The position numbers were made by a program, and so were the translations under genes. Positions 8,372 to 17,627 of a DNA stretch of 64,000 nucleotides are shown here, piece by piece. The DNA comes from Rhizobium sp. R635. Lineage in GTDB: Bacteria; Pseudomonadota; Alphaproteobacteria; Rhizobiales; Rhizobiaceae. Position 1 is the stretch's first letter, and every line of letters starts with the position of its first letter. The stretch spans positions 1 through 64,000 of the forward strand of contig NZ_LOKX01000012.1 of the NCBI RefSeq assembly GCF_002211285.1, read 5' to 3'. Below the pieces are notes generated by a model that was not told the DNA's origin, made no database searches, and worked only from the letters and a program-made list of their open reading frames with translations.

Positions 8372-10093
8372 ATGCGACGGCACTTATTGACGACGACAGC
8401 AGGCTTGCTGCTGGCGATGACAGCATCGGCCTATGCCGGCATGGACGAGGCCAAGACCTTCCTCGACAAGGAAGTCGGCGACCTCTCGACGCTTTCCCGC
8501 GCCGACCAGGAAAAGGAAATGCAGTGGTTCGTCGATGCCGCGAAACCCTTCGCCGGCATGGACATCAAGGTCGTTTCCGAAACGATCACCACGCATGAAT
8601 ATGAATCGAAGGTGCTGGCTCCGGCCTTCACCGCGATCACGGGCATCAAGATCACCCACGACCTGATCGGCGAAGGCGATGTGGTTGAAAAGCTGCAGAC
8701 GCAGATGCAGTCGGGCGAAAACATCTATGACGCCTACATCAACGACTCGGACCTGATCGGCACCCATTGGCGCTACCAGCAGGCCCGCTCGCTGACCGAC
8801 TGGATGGCCAATGAAGGCAAGGATGTCACCAATCCCGGCCTCGACATCGACGACTTCATCGGCAAGTCCTTCACCACGGCGCCCGACGGCAAGCTCTACC
8901 AGCTGCCGGACCAGCAGTTCGCGAACCTCTACTGGTTCCGCTACGACTGGTTCAACGACGAGAAGAACAAGGCGGACTTCAAGGCGAAGTACGGCTACGA
9001 TCTCGGCGTGCCGGTCAACTGGTCGGCCTATGAGGATATTGCCGAGTTCTTCACCGGCCGCGAGATCGACGGCAAGAAGGTCTACGGCCATATGGACTAC
9101 GGCAAGAAGGACCCGTCGCTCGGCTGGCGCTTCACCGACGCCTGGCTGTCGATGGCCGGCAACGGCGACAAGGGCATCCCGAACGGCAAGCCGGTCGACG
9201 AATGGGGCATCAAGGTCGACGAGAACTCCCGTCCGGTCGGATCGTGCGTCGCGCGCGGCGGCGACACCAACGGCCCGGCAGCGGTCTATTCCATCCAGAA
9301 GTATCTGGACTGGATGAAGGCCTATGCACCGGCTGCGGCTCAGGGCATGACCTTCTCCGAATCCGGCCCGGTCCCGTCGCAGGGTGAAGTCGCCCAGCAG
9401 ATGTTCACCTACACGGCCTTCACCGCCGACTTCGTCAAGGACGGCCTGCCGGTCGTCAACGCGGACGGCACGCCGAAATGGCGTTTCGCACCGAGCCCGC
9501 ATGGCGTCTACTGGAAGGACGGCATGAAGCTCGGCTATCAGGACGCAGGTTCCTGGACGCTGATGAAGTCCACGCCTGACGACCGTGCAAAGGCCGCCTG
9601 GCTCTATGCCCAGTTCGTCACCTCCAAGACTGTCGACGTGAAGAAGAGCCACATGGGCCTGACCTTCATCCGCCAATCGACGCTGGACCATAAGTCCTTC
9701 ACCGATCGCGCGCCGAAGCTCGGCGGCCTGATCGAATTCTACCGTTCGCCGGCCCGCCTGCAGTGGTCGCCGACCGGTACGAACGTTCCTGACTATCCGA
9801 AGCTCGCGCAGCTGTGGTGGCAGGCAATCGGTGATGCTTCTTCCGGCGCCAAGACGGCACAGGAAGCAATGGACTCGCTTTGCTCCGAACAGGAAAAGGT
9901 GCTGCAGCGCCTCGAGCGCGCCAAGGTCCAGGGCGATATCGGCCCGAAACTCGCCGAAGAGCATGATCTCGCTTATTGGAACGCGGATGCGGTGAAGAAG
10001 GGCAACCTGGCGCCGCAGCTGAAGATCGAGAACGAGAAGGAAAAGCCGCTTACCGTCAACTACGACGAACTCGTCAAGAGCTGGCAGAAGTAA
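8372..10093 (+). CDS. glpV: glycerol-binding periplasmic protein GlpV
   Basis: The 573-residue binding protein starts at ATG 8372 behind GGGAGG. It carries a Sec signal peptide (MRRHLLTTTAGLLLAMTASAYA). It is larger than most CUT1 binding proteins but matches GlpV of the R. leguminosarum glycerol importer in length and position, as the last transport gene before glpK. An in-frame ATG-like start upstream (8339) would bury the signal peptide. Two strong stem-loops follow the stop codon. Confidence 0.9.
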   Translation: MRRHLLTTTAGLLLAMTASAYAGMDEAKTFLDKEVGDLSTLSRADQEKEMQWFVDAAKPFAGMDIKVVSETITTHEYESKVLAPAFTAITGIKITHDLIGEGDVVEKLQTQMQSGENIYDAYINDSDLIGTHWRYQQARSLTDWMANEGKDVTNPGLDIDDFIGKSFTTAPDGKLYQLPDQQFANLYWFRYDWFNDEKNKADFKAKYGYDLGVPVNWSAYEDIAEFFTGREIDGKKVYGHMDYGKKDPSLGWRFTDAWLSMAGNGDKGIPNGKPVDEWGIKVDENSRPVGSCVARGGDTNGPAAVYSIQKYLDWMKAYAPAAAQGMTFSESGPVPSQGEVAQQMFTYTAFTADFVKDGLPVVNADGTPKWRFAPSPHGVYWKDGMKLGYQDAGSWTLMKSTPDDRAKAAWLYAQFVTSKTVDVKKSHMGLTFIRQSTLDHKSFTDRAPKLGGLIEFYRSPARLQWSPTGTNVPDYPKLAQLWWQAIGDASSGAKTAQEAMDSLCSEQEKVLQRLERAKVQGDIGPKLAEEHDLAYWNADAVKKGNLAPQLKIENEKEKPLTVNYDELVKSWQK

Positions 10094-10102
10094 GGCGGAC
10101 CC

Positions 10103-10162
10103 GGCCGGAAGCAACGAGGCTTCCGGCCATCACCTCCTGCCACCGGCTTGAAGCCGGTGGCA
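10103..10162 (+). promoter_or_regulatory. two tandem stem-loops between glpV and glpK
   Basis: Hairpin 1 pairs GGCCGGAAGC (10103-10112) with GCTTCCGGCC (10119-10128), with six loop bases. Hairpin 2 pairs TGCCACCGGCTT (10138-10149) with AAGCCGGTGGCA (10151-10162) around a single G, so the real loop is a few bases. No U-run follows, so these are more likely mRNA-stabilising or attenuating structures at the 3' end of the binding-protein message than classical terminators. Confidence 0.6.
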
Positions 10163-10218
10163 CCCACAATCTTTCTCTCATCAAACATTGAGTCCTGCCG
10201 CTGAGCGGCGGGCCGAGC

Positions 10219-10233
10219 GGTTTCGTGCGAACC
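10219..10233 (+). promoter_or_regulatory. candidate GlpR half-site pair ahead of glpK
   Basis: GGTTTCGTGCGAACC is an imperfect palindrome with TTCG/CGAA cores, 12 bases upstream of the glpK start. The cores match the repeats found before glpR and glpD. A repressor bound here would block a glpK promoter or elongating polymerase. Weak evidence from a short motif. Confidence 0.25.
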
Positions 10234-10245
10234 GGAGACGGATAT

Positions 10246-11748
10246 ATGAGCGGCTATATTCTTTCGATCGACCAGGGCACGACCTCTTCGCGCGCCATCA
10301 TCTTCGATGGCGGCATGAAAATGGCCGGCTCGGCGCAGGCGGAGATCACCCAATATTATCCGCAGCCCGGATGGGTGGAGCATGACGCCGCTGAAATCTG
10401 GCAGTCCGTCGTCGCCACGGTGAGGAGCGCCATCGCCGATGCCGGACTGAACGCCGCCGCGATCGCCGCGATCGGCATCACCAATCAGCGTGAGACGGCG
10501 GTCGTCTGGGATCGCAAATCCGGCGTGCCGCTTCACCGCGCGATCGTCTGGCAGGACAGGCGCACCGCCGAAATGTGCGAGAGCCTGAAGGCCGACGGAT
10601 ACGAGAAACTGTTCAGCGCCAAAACAGGCCTGCTGCTCGATCCCTATTTCTCCGGCACGAAGCTGCGCTGGCTGCTCGACAATGTCGATGGTCTGCGGGA
10701 AAAGGCGGAGGCAGGCGAAGTCTGTTTCGGCACGATCGACAGCTGGCTGATCTACAAGCTGACCGATGGTCGCGTGCACGCCACCGATGCGACCAATGCG
10801 TCGAGAACGCTGCTTTACAATATCGATGACGGCGCATGGGACGAGGAGCTTCTCGGCATTCTCGGCATTCCCTCCGCCATGCTTCCCGAGGTCAGGGAAT
10901 GCGCCGACGATTTCGGCCGGGTCGACGAGGCGCTGTTCGGCGCCGCGCTTCCGATCCTCGGCGTCGCCGGCGACCAGCAGGCTGCGGCTGTGGGCAATGC
11001 CTGCTTCGAGCCCGGCATGATGAAATCCACCTATGGCACCGGCTGCTTTGCCCTTCTGAACACCGGCAGGGACCGTGTTTCCTCCTCCAACCGCATGCTG
11101 ACGACGATCGCCTGCCGGCTCGACGGCGAGACGACCTATGCGCTCGAAGGCTCGATCTTCATTGCCGGTGCCGCCGTGCAGTGGCTGCGCGACGGTCTCG
11201 GCATTATCAATCAGGCCTCCGAGGCAGGGGTTCTCGCGACCAAGGCAGACCCCGGCCAGCAGGTCTATATCGTTCCGGCCTTCACCGGCCTAGGCGCACC
11301 CTATTGGGATCCGGCCGCGCGCGGCGCGATCTTCGGCCTGACGCGCAACAGCGGCCCGGCGGAATTCGCCCGCGCCGTGCTCGAATCCGTCGCCTATCAG
11401 ACGCTCGACCTGCTCGTTGCGATGAAGAAGGATTGGGGCGCCAACCAGTTGGAAACGGTATTGCGCGTCGATGGCGGCATGGCGGCTTCGGATTGGACGA
11501 TGCAGTGCCTGGCCGACATCACCGGAAACCCCGTCGACCGCTCGGCAATCCGCGAGACGACGGCGCTCGGCGCAGCCTGGCTCGCCGGCTCGAAAGCCGG
11601 AATCTGGCCCGGCAGACGCGAGTTTGCTCAGGCCTGGGCCTGCGACCGCCGCTTCGACCCTTCGATGGAAGAGACCGAGCGGCAGGCGAAGATCATCGGC
11701 TGGAAAAATGCCGTCTCGCGCATGATCTCGGACACCTCGGCGGGGTAG
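10246..11748 (+). CDS. glpK: glycerol kinase
   Basis: GlpK phosphorylates glycerol to glycerol 3-phosphate using ATP, in the cytoplasm. This gives the GlpR inducer and the GlpD substrate. The product is a 500-residue FGGY kinase with the N-terminal DQGTTSSRA phosphate loop, the [12 protein letters not shown] substrate block and the C-terminal GDQQAAAVG and DGGMAASDW signatures. ATG 10246 was chosen because GGAGA precedes it and homology starts [11 protein letters not shown]. Last gene of the glycerol block; the next genes converge on it. Confidence 0.95.
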   Translation: MSGYILSIDQGTTSSRAIIFDGGMKMAGSAQAEITQYYPQPGWVEHDAAEIWQSVVATVRSAIADAGLNAAAIAAIGITNQRETAVVWDRKSGVPLHRAIVWQDRRTAEMCESLKADGYEKLFSAKTGLLLDPYFSGTKLRWLLDNVDGLREKAEAGEVCFGTIDSWLIYKLTDGRVHATDATNASRTLLYNIDDGAWDEELLGILGIPSAMLPEVRECADDFGRVDEALFGAALPILGVAGDQQAAAVGNACFEPGMMKSTYGTGCFALLNTGRDRVSSSNRMLTTIACRLDGETTYALEGSIFIAGAAVQWLRDGLGIINQASEAGVLATKADPGQQVYIVPAFTGLGAPYWDPAARGAIFGLTRNSGPAEFARAVLESVAYQTLDLLVAMKKDWGANQLETVLRVDGGMAASDWTMQCLADITGNPVDRSAIRETTALGAAWLAGSKAGIWPGRREFAQAWACDRRFDPSMEETERQAKIIGWKNAVSRMISDTSAG

Positions 11749-11764
11749 AGACTTCGGCTTTTTC

Positions 11765-12766
11765 TCACGCGTTGCCGGCAGCTTTCCTGTTGATGAAGCT
11801 GAGGGCGAGCACGGCGAAGATCAGCGTGCCGGTGCCGACCTGCTGCCAATAGAAATTCAGATCGGTCAGCAGCAGCCCGTTGGCGACGATGCTGAGCAGC
11901 AGCACGCCGAGCACGGTGCCGCCGACATTCGGCCGCCCGAGCGGGCTGAGCGTCGTGCCGATGAAGGTCGCGCCGATGGCATTCAGCAGGAAGGCATTGC
12001 CGGAAGAGGGGATGTAGACGGTAACGGTCGCCGTCAGGATCAGGCCGGCGACGGCTGCGATCAAGCCTACGATGATGAAAGTTGCGGCGATATGGGCAGA
12101 TGCTGCGATGCCGGAATAGCGCACGACGGCCGGCTGGATGCCGATCGACAGGATGACGCGGCCGAAACGCGTACGGGCAAAGACGACCGCGGCCGCCGCT
12201 ATGATGAGGATCGCGACCGCAAGCGGCACGGGAAAACCGGCGATCGTGCCGTGGCCGAGAAAGCGGAAAGCTTCCGGCACGCCGCTCGGCGGCAGATAGA
12301 CCGGATTGCCGCCATTGGTCAGCAATTGCTGAATGCTGCGGCCGATGAACAGTGTGCCGAGTGTCGCAAGGAAGGGGGAGACGCCGATCCCTGAGATCAG
12401 CAGCGCGTTGAAGGCGCCGACGAGCGCTCCTGCCGCCAGTCCGGCAAGGGCCGCGATTGCCACCGGCTGGCCGGCAAGGACGAGGGAGACGAAGGCGAAG
12501 CTTGCAAAATCCATCGCCGTTCCGACGGAGAGATCGATGCCGCCCGAGGAGACGGCGAAGGTCATGGCGATCGAGACGATGGCAAGCAGCGTGAAATTGT
12601 TGACGAGGATGCTCTGCAGGTTGGCAAGCGTCAGAAATGTCGGCGTTGCCGCTGAGAGGATGGCGGACACCGCGACGAGTGCGAGGATCAGCCCGTAGCG
12701 CACCGCGCCGGCGGCGATAAGGCGCGGCAGACCGGTGACGGTTGATGTCGAAGTCTGGAGCGACAT
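11765..12766 (-). CDS. CUT2 (ribose-type) ABC transporter permease
   Basis: The 333-residue inner-membrane permease belongs to the BPD_transp_2/RbsC-AraH family: about ten helices, FSVSSGGIDLSVG-like motif (FAVSSGGIDLSVGTAMD) and the glycine-rich GTTLSPLGRPNVGGTVLG stretch near the C-terminus. It is the last gene of a four-gene minus-strand operon, two bases after the companion permease. The GlpK stop lies 16 bp away, convergent. Substrate unassigned. Confidence 0.88.
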   Translation of the reverse strand: MSLQTSTSTVTGLPRLIAAGAVRYGLILALVAVSAILSAATPTFLTLANLQSILVNNFTLLAIVSIAMTFAVSSGGIDLSVGTAMDFASFAFVSLVLAGQPVAIAALAGLAAGALVGAFNALLISGIGVSPFLATLGTLFIGRSIQQLLTNGGNPVYLPPSGVPEAFRFLGHGTIAGFPVPLAVAILIIAAAAVVFARTRFGRVILSIGIQPAVVRYSGIAASAHIAATFIIVGLIAAVAGLILTATVTVYIPSSGNAFLLNAIGATFIGTTLSPLGRPNVGGTVLGVLLLSIVANGLLLTDLNFYWQQVGTGTLIFAVLALSFINRKAAGNA

Positions 12767-12768
12767 GA

Positions 12769-13788
12769 TCAGGCCTCCTGACGGCGCAACAGGGTGGTCG
12801 CGGAGACCACGATGAGAATGAGCAGGCCCTGGACGCCGCTGACCAGCGTGCTCGAAATGTTGAGCAGCTGGAAACCGTTTGTGAGGAAACCGACCAGCAG
12901 GGCCGAGAGCAATGTGCCGGTGATCGTGGGAACCAGCCGGCGCGAAAAGACCGAGCCGAGCAGGGCGGTGACGACGACGGGCAACAGCATCTCGCCGGAG
13001 CCGGTCGTGCTGCCGCTCAGATAGGAGACGCTCAGGATGCCGGCGATGCCGCCGCATAGGCCGCTGGCGATGAATGCGCCGGCAAGCAGGCGGCGAAGCG
13101 GCAGACCGGCGGCGCGTGCCGCATCCGGGAATTCGCCGACGGCATAAAGGCGCAGGCCGAGCGGCGTATATTGGACGACCGCCGTTGCAAGGGCCGTGAA
13201 GCCGAGGAGCACATAGGCAAGAACCGGCAGGCCGAAGGGACCGGATGCCGAAAGCGCCGAGAGGAGGGGTGTGGAAGCCGGCAGAACGGTATTCTGGGTC
13301 AGCACCAGTTCCAGGCCGGCGACGACGTTCATTACGGCAAGCGTGGCCAGCAACGGCACGATGCCGGCATGGACGACGGCAATGGCATTGACCGCACCGA
13401 TCAGCGCCCCGGTCGCGACCGCTGCCGAGATCGCCGCCGCATCGCCGTAGCCGAGCTGGGTCAGGCTGGCATAGACGGCGGCGCTGAGGCCCATATTGGC
13501 CGCAAGCGACAGGTCGATGCCGCCGGTGACGACATTGGAGCCGCCGGCGATCAGGACGACCGTCAGCCCGATGGCCAGCACGCCCGAGATGGCGGATTGG
13601 CCGAGCACGTTGCCGATGTTGCCGACGCTGAGGAAGTAAGGCGCGGTCAGCGAGAAGACGATCAGAATGGCCGCGAAAGCGATGAGCGATCCGAAGCGCA
13701 GTGCCGCGGCCGCGATATTGCCGGCCGGCTGGTCAGGCGGTTCTACCGCCGAAAATCCGGAAGGCGCGAATTCTACTTCAGCCGACAT
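12769..13788 (-). CDS. CUT2 ABC transporter permease
   Basis: This 339-residue RbsC-like permease has the GGIDLSLAANMG motif after the second to third helix and a C-terminal GSVFSRRLVPTITGTLLSALL segment. The ATG at 13788 overlaps the end of the ATPase gene by 11 bases, which implies translational coupling. Two different permeases suggest a heterodimeric channel. Confidence 0.88.
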   Translation of the reverse strand: MSAEVEFAPSGFSAVEPPDQPAGNIAAAALRFGSLIAFAAILIVFSLTAPYFLSVGNIGNVLGQSAISGVLAIGLTVVLIAGGSNVVTGGIDLSLAANMGLSAAVYASLTQLGYGDAAAISAAVATGALIGAVNAIAVVHAGIVPLLATLAVMNVVAGLELVLTQNTVLPASTPLLSALSASGPFGLPVLAYVLLGFTALATAVVQYTPLGLRLYAVGEFPDAARAAGLPLRRLLAGAFIASGLCGGIAGILSVSYLSGSTTGSGEMLLPVVVTALLGSVFSRRLVPTITGTLLSALLVGFLTNGFQLLNISSTLVSGVQGLLILIVVSATTLLRRQEA

Positions 13789-15328
13789 GGCGTTTTCCCT
13801 TCGACGATCCGGTCGATTCCGCCAGCACGGCGTCCGCCGTGGTCTCCGACGAGATGAATTCCCGCACGACGCGGCCGCGGAAGAGCACGAGGATGCGATC
13901 GGTGATGCCGATGAGTTCGGGCAAATCCGAAGACAGCACGATGACGCCGGCGCCCCGCGCCGCAAGCTCGCCGATCAACGTATAGATCTCGACCTTGGAG
14001 CCGATATCGACGCCGACGGTGGGCTCGTCGAGGAGATAGACCTCGGAGTGCCGGCTCAGCCACTTCGCGATCGCCACCTTCTGCTGGTTGCCGCCTGAGA
14101 GCGTGCGCAGCAGCGCATTGCGTCCGCTGGTCTTCACCTGCAGCCGCGCGATCAGGGCATCGACCTCGCGCTGCTCGCGCCTGCGATCGAGAAAGCCGAA
14201 ACGCGTGAAGCGGCCGAGGCTGGAAAGGCTGGTATTTTCCGCGACACTGAGGTCGAGCGCCACGCCATGGCGGCGGCGATCTTCCGGCACCAGGGCGATT
14301 TCGCGGCCGGCGGCTTGCGTGGGATTGGCGAAACGGGCGGATTTTCCGCTGATCTCGATGCTGCCGGAGGAGGGGGTCTCCAGGCCGAAGAGCGTGCGGA
14401 CCAGCTCCTTTGCCCCGGAACCGAGCAGGCCGGTGAGACCGAGCACCTCGCCACGGCGAAGCGAGAAGCTGACGTCGCTGTATTTTCCCGATGCCGACAA
14501 CTGCTCGACCTTGAGGATTTCGTCGCCGAGCGTGACTTCAGCTTTCGGGAACATGTCCTTGATGTCGCGCTCGACCATCAGCCGTGCGATCGCCGAAGCC
14601 GAAGTCTCCCTGATCGGCACGGAAGCGACATCAAGTCCGTTGCGCAGCACGGTGACGTGGTCGCAGAGCTCTTCGATTTCGTTCAGGTAATGCGAGATGT
14701 AGATGATGGTCACGCCTTCATCGCGCAGGCGGCGGATCAGCCTGAAGAGAATATCGGCCTCGCGGCGGACCAATGCGGCGGTCGGCTCGTCGAAGACGAG
14801 CACCTTCGGCTGGTTGAGGAGGGCGCGGGTGATCTGCACGATCTGCTTTTCGGCGGTCGACAATTCACCGATCAGAGCGGTGTTCGGTAAGCGGATATCG
14901 AAATAGTCGTTGAGGATTTCGGATGCGCGGCGCTGCATCAGCCGCCGGTCGAGGAACGGCGTGCCCCTTATGCGCGGTTCGCGGCCGAGGAACAGGGCTT
15001 CGCCGACGGTGAAGGTCGGCACCAGCAGGCGGTCCTGGTGAATGAAGTGGATGCCGAGCTCTTCGGCGAGATGCGGCGTCAGCCGGTCGAATGCCTGTCC
15101 TTCGATTTCGATCCGCCCGTCATCCGGCTGGTGGAGACCGGCCAGCAGCTTGATCAGCGTCGACTTGCCGGCGCCGTTCTGGCCGACGAGGCCGTGGATG
15201 GTTCCGCGCCTGACGATCAGCGACGCACCGGCCAGCGCCTGCGCGCCGCCGAAACGTTTGACGATGCCTTCGAAGCGGATGACGTCGTCTCGCGCCGTCA
15301 CCGGCTGCTTCAGGGGAATGGCCGTCAT
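13778..15328 (-). CDS. CUT2 ABC transporter tandem ATPase
   Basis: The 516-residue double ATPase is of the RbsA/MglA type. The N-terminal half has Walker A GQNGAGKST and an LSTAEKQ signature. The C-terminal half has the usual degenerate Walker A (GLLGSGAKE) with a canonical [15 protein letters not shown] signature and DEPTVGVDIG. It powers uptake by the two following permeases. A 12-bp stem-loop separates it from the upstream binding-protein gene. Confidence 0.9.
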   Translation of the reverse strand: MTAIPLKQPVTARDDVIRFEGIVKRFGGAQALAGASLIVRRGTIHGLVGQNGAGKSTLIKLLAGLHQPDDGRIEIEGQAFDRLTPHLAEELGIHFIHQDRLLVPTFTVGEALFLGREPRIRGTPFLDRRLMQRRASEILNDYFDIRLPNTALIGELSTAEKQIVQITRALLNQPKVLVFDEPTAALVRREADILFRLIRRLRDEGVTIIYISHYLNEIEELCDHVTVLRNGLDVASVPIRETSASAIARLMVERDIKDMFPKAEVTLGDEILKVEQLSASGKYSDVSFSLRRGEVLGLTGLLGSGAKELVRTLFGLETPSSGSIEISGKSARFANPTQAAGREIALVPEDRRRHGVALDLSVAENTSLSSLGRFTRFGFLDRRREQREVDALIARLQVKTSGRNALLRTLSGGNQQKVAIAKWLSRHSEVYLLDEPTVGVDIGSKVEIYTLIGELAARGAGVIVLSSDLPELIGITDRILVLFRGRVVREFISSETTADAVLAESTGSSKGKRHVG

Positions 15329-15357
15329 GCGATCCTTCCGAACGTGATTCCGGCAGT

Positions 15358-15384
15358 GAACGGTCCGGCATGGCCGGACCGTTC
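15358..15384 (-). promoter_or_regulatory. stem-loop between binding-protein and ATPase genes
   Basis: GAACGGTCCGGC (15358-15369) pairs perfectly with GCCGGACCGTTC (15373-15384) around three bases. It begins 11 bases after the binding-protein stop on the minus strand and has no U-run. Expected effect by analogy with other importers: stabilise the binding-protein message and lower expression of the distal genes. Confidence 0.65.
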
Positions 15385-15395
15385 ATCGGGCTGCG

Positions 15396-16409
15396 TCAAC
15401 CAATGCCGAGTTTCTTGGTGACGTCGCCGACATTGACCTTGTTGGCGAGAAGGGCGGGAACATAGGTCTCGCGGGGCAGCGTCTGGCCGGCCAGCAGCTT
15501 GGCGACGTTGCGGATGGCGGTGCGGCCAATTTCGGCCGGCTGCTGGGCGACATCGGCGCCGGCCGGCGAATTGGGGTCGGCGACGAGCTGAAGCACTTCG
15601 GGGCTGCCGTCGACGCCATAGGTGCGGATTTCGGTCCGCCCTGCTGCCGTCAGCGCCTGGGTGGCGCCGAGCTGGGGAATGTCCCAGGCCGACCAGATCG
15701 CCCTGATCGATCCCTTTTCCGGATATTTGTTGAGGATCGCCGTGATCTGCGTGAAGGCGTCCTGCACCGTGTTCGGGATGACGTCGCGTAGTTCCGGCTG
15801 GAGGATCTTCACCTTCGGGAAATATTTGACGACGTTGACCAGTTGGTCGTAGCGGATCGCGCACGGCGTCACGCCATAGAAGCCGTTGAAGACGACGATA
15901 TTGCCTTCGCCGCCGATATCGGAGACGAGCTGCAGCGCCAGATCCTTGCCGATGCCCCAATTGTCCGACGTGGTGTTGTTGATCGAATTGGTCGAGCCGA
16001 CGTCGACTGTGAGAACCGGGATGCCGGCATCGCGCGCCTTCTTCAGCCAGGGATCGATGACGCTGAGCGTGCCGAGGATTTGAACGATCGCATCCGGCTT
16101 CTGGGCGATCAGCGTCTGAAGCTGCGAGACCAGCTTGCCGTCATTGCGTCCGGCATCGACGGCGATCGGCTCGCCGCCGAGACGCTTCACCTCTTCGATC
16201 TGGGCATTGTAAGCCTGCAGGTCGAAGAAGTGATCGGTGCCGGTGGCGCTGATGGCGATGCGCTTGCCTTTCAGCGACAGCTCCCCGTCGGCTGCGAAAA
16301 CCGGCTTCTGCCCGATCAGCGAAGCGCCGGCGACGGCAGCCCCGGCCGCTACGGACAATTTCAGCAGATCTCGTCTTCCAAGACCGCTTTCGGACTTTTC
16401 GATGCTCAT
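15396..16409 (-). CDS. CUT2 sugar-binding periplasmic protein
   Basis: The 337-residue Peripla_BP_4-type protein carries a twin-arginine signal (GRRDLLKLSVAAGAAVAG, ending AFA near residue 40). The ATG at 16409 has GGAGAG five bases upstream. Body motifs KRIAISATGTDHFF, QTLIAQKPDAIVQI and AIWSAWDIPQLGA fit the ribose-binding fold. First gene of the operon. Ligand unknown; no catabolic enzyme is adjacent on this strand. Confidence 0.87.
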   Translation of the reverse strand: MSIEKSESGLGRRDLLKLSVAAGAAVAGASLIGQKPVFAADGELSLKGKRIAISATGTDHFFDLQAYNAQIEEVKRLGGEPIAVDAGRNDGKLVSQLQTLIAQKPDAIVQILGTLSVIDPWLKKARDAGIPVLTVDVGSTNSINNTTSDNWGIGKDLALQLVSDIGGEGNIVVFNGFYGVTPCAIRYDQLVNVVKYFPKVKILQPELRDVIPNTVQDAFTQITAILNKYPEKGSIRAIWSAWDIPQLGATQALTAAGRTEIRTYGVDGSPEVLQLVADPNSPAGADVAQQPAEIGRTAIRNVAKLLAGQTLPRETYVPALLANKVNVGDVTKKLGIG

Positions 16410-16629
16410 GATCACTCTCCAAATGACTATATCTATAAATTAAGTGGACTAAATAGAATGAGGAGAAATGAATTTCCAAAAAGACGATCCTGTAGGAAAA
16501 GACTTGATGTAGCTAAGCGCATTCCTGGCTGCCGGTTCCCCGATCCAGCGAGTGAACATGCCATCATCGCCTGTGCCCGGTGGGGGAGGATCGAAGCCCG
16601 ACTGGAACGGCTATTGAACATTGGCCCAA

Positions 16630-16651
16630 TTGAGACTAAATATAACCTCAA
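16630..16651 (+). promoter_or_regulatory. possible autoregulatory inverted repeat of the toxin-antitoxin operon
   Basis: TTGAG (16630-16634) and CTCAA (16647-16651) are separated by 12 bases, nested in an outer CCAATT/AATTGG pair in the AT-rich DNA ahead of the antitoxin start. Xre-type antitoxins commonly repress their own promoter through such sites. The repeat is short and could be chance. Confidence 0.25.
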
Positions 16652-16670
16652 GTGAATTGGAGCCATTGTC

Positions 16671-17102
16671 ATGACGGGATTTGCAGTCGTTGCCGATGTT
16701 CTCGGCCTGCCGGCCAGGGAGCCGGCCTCGCGTTCGGCCTTCGGGCTGCTCTCCAGCATCGAAGAGGGATTGCCGGTCAAGGCGCTTGACCGGATGGCGC
16801 TGCTTCTGGCGCCAAGCGATGCGCAGTTCAAGTACCGGCTGGTGCCGAAGGCCACCTATGAGCGGCGCAAGTCCAAGCATCGGCTTTCCTCCGACGAGGG
16901 CATAAAGCTCGCCCGCCTTGCGCGCGTCTGGGGGCTGGCGCTCGATGTCTGGCAGAGCGAGATCGAGGCGCGCGATTTCCTGTTCCGCCCGCATGCGATG
17001 CTGGAGGACAGGCGGCCGATCGACGTCGTCATTCAGAGCGAAATCGGCGGCGAACTCGTTCTCGATATCCTCGGAAGCCTGAAATACGGCAGTGCTGCGT
17101 GA
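16671..17102 (+). CDS. type II antitoxin, Xre/MbcA/ParS family (DUF2384)
   Basis: The 143-residue protein has a helix-rich N-terminus and the C-terminal MbcA/ParS toxin-binding region (DEGIKLARLARVWGLALDVW through VVIQSEIGGELVLDILGSLKYG). This domain normally neutralises RES toxins and, with the Xre-like part, autoregulates the operon. Its stop overlaps the start of the RES gene by four bases (GTGA), the standard arrangement. Confidence 0.88.
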   Translation: MTGFAVVADVLGLPAREPASRSAFGLLSSIEEGLPVKALDRMALLLAPSDAQFKYRLVPKATYERRKSKHRLSSDEGIKLARLARVWGLALDVWQSEIEARDFLFRPHAMLEDRRPIDVVIQSEIGGELVLDILGSLKYGSAA

Positions 17103-17581
17103 GCGCGCAACGCCTGGACCGCACGCTGACATCCGTCCGTATCGGAGATCCTGACGGAACCTATCCGATCTTCGACGCCACCGGTTCGACCATCGCGCCG
17201 GGGCGGTGGAACACGGCAGGCAGCCCGATCATTTATACGAGCGAACACTATTCGACGGCGCTTCTCGAAAAGCTCGTGCATGGCAGCGGGCGGCTGCCGC
17301 CCAACCAGCATTATGTCACCATCACCATACCGCGCGGGGTCAGCTACGAGGTTTTCTCCGAGCCCGCGCTGCCGGGCTGGGACAGCATGCCGGCCAGCGT
17401 TAGCAAGGACTTCGGTGAAGGCTGGTGCCAGGAGAAGCGCAGCGCCATCCTGCTGGTGCCGAGCGTCGCCGCCCGCGTCGACCGCAACGTGCTGATCAAC
17501 CCGGCGCATCCGGAATTCGCATCGATCACAGCGAGCCTTCACGAGCCCGTCTTCTGGGATCGTCGTCTGTTCGGCATGTGA
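17099..17581 (+). CDS. RES-domain toxin
   Basis: The 160-residue RES protein has the three name-giving positions: Arg36 in GRWNTAG, Glu57 in ALLEKLVHG and Ser122 in LLVPSVAAR. Characterised RES toxins (MbcT, ParT, Res) consume NAD+, which arrests growth. Start GTG at 17099 overlaps the antitoxin stop. All key residues are present, so the pair should be functional and could stabilise this replicon. Confidence 0.88.
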   Translation: MSAQRLDRTLTSVRIGDPDGTYPIFDATGSTIAPGRWNTAGSPIIYTSEHYSTALLEKLVHGSGRLPPNQHYVTITIPRGVSYEVFSEPALPGWDSMPASVSKDFGEGWCQEKRSAILLVPSVAARVDRNVLINPAHPEFASITASLHEPVFWDRRLFGM

Positions 17582-17627
17582 CGCGGCAGCGAGAAATGTT
17601 TCCCGCCAGTTCCTCCCTGACGTGGGA

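Noticed and set aside
16433..16620. Possible small gene upstream of the antitoxin
   Set aside because: No open frame of useful length with a ribosome binding site; the AT-rich stretch fits promoters for the flanking divergent genes.
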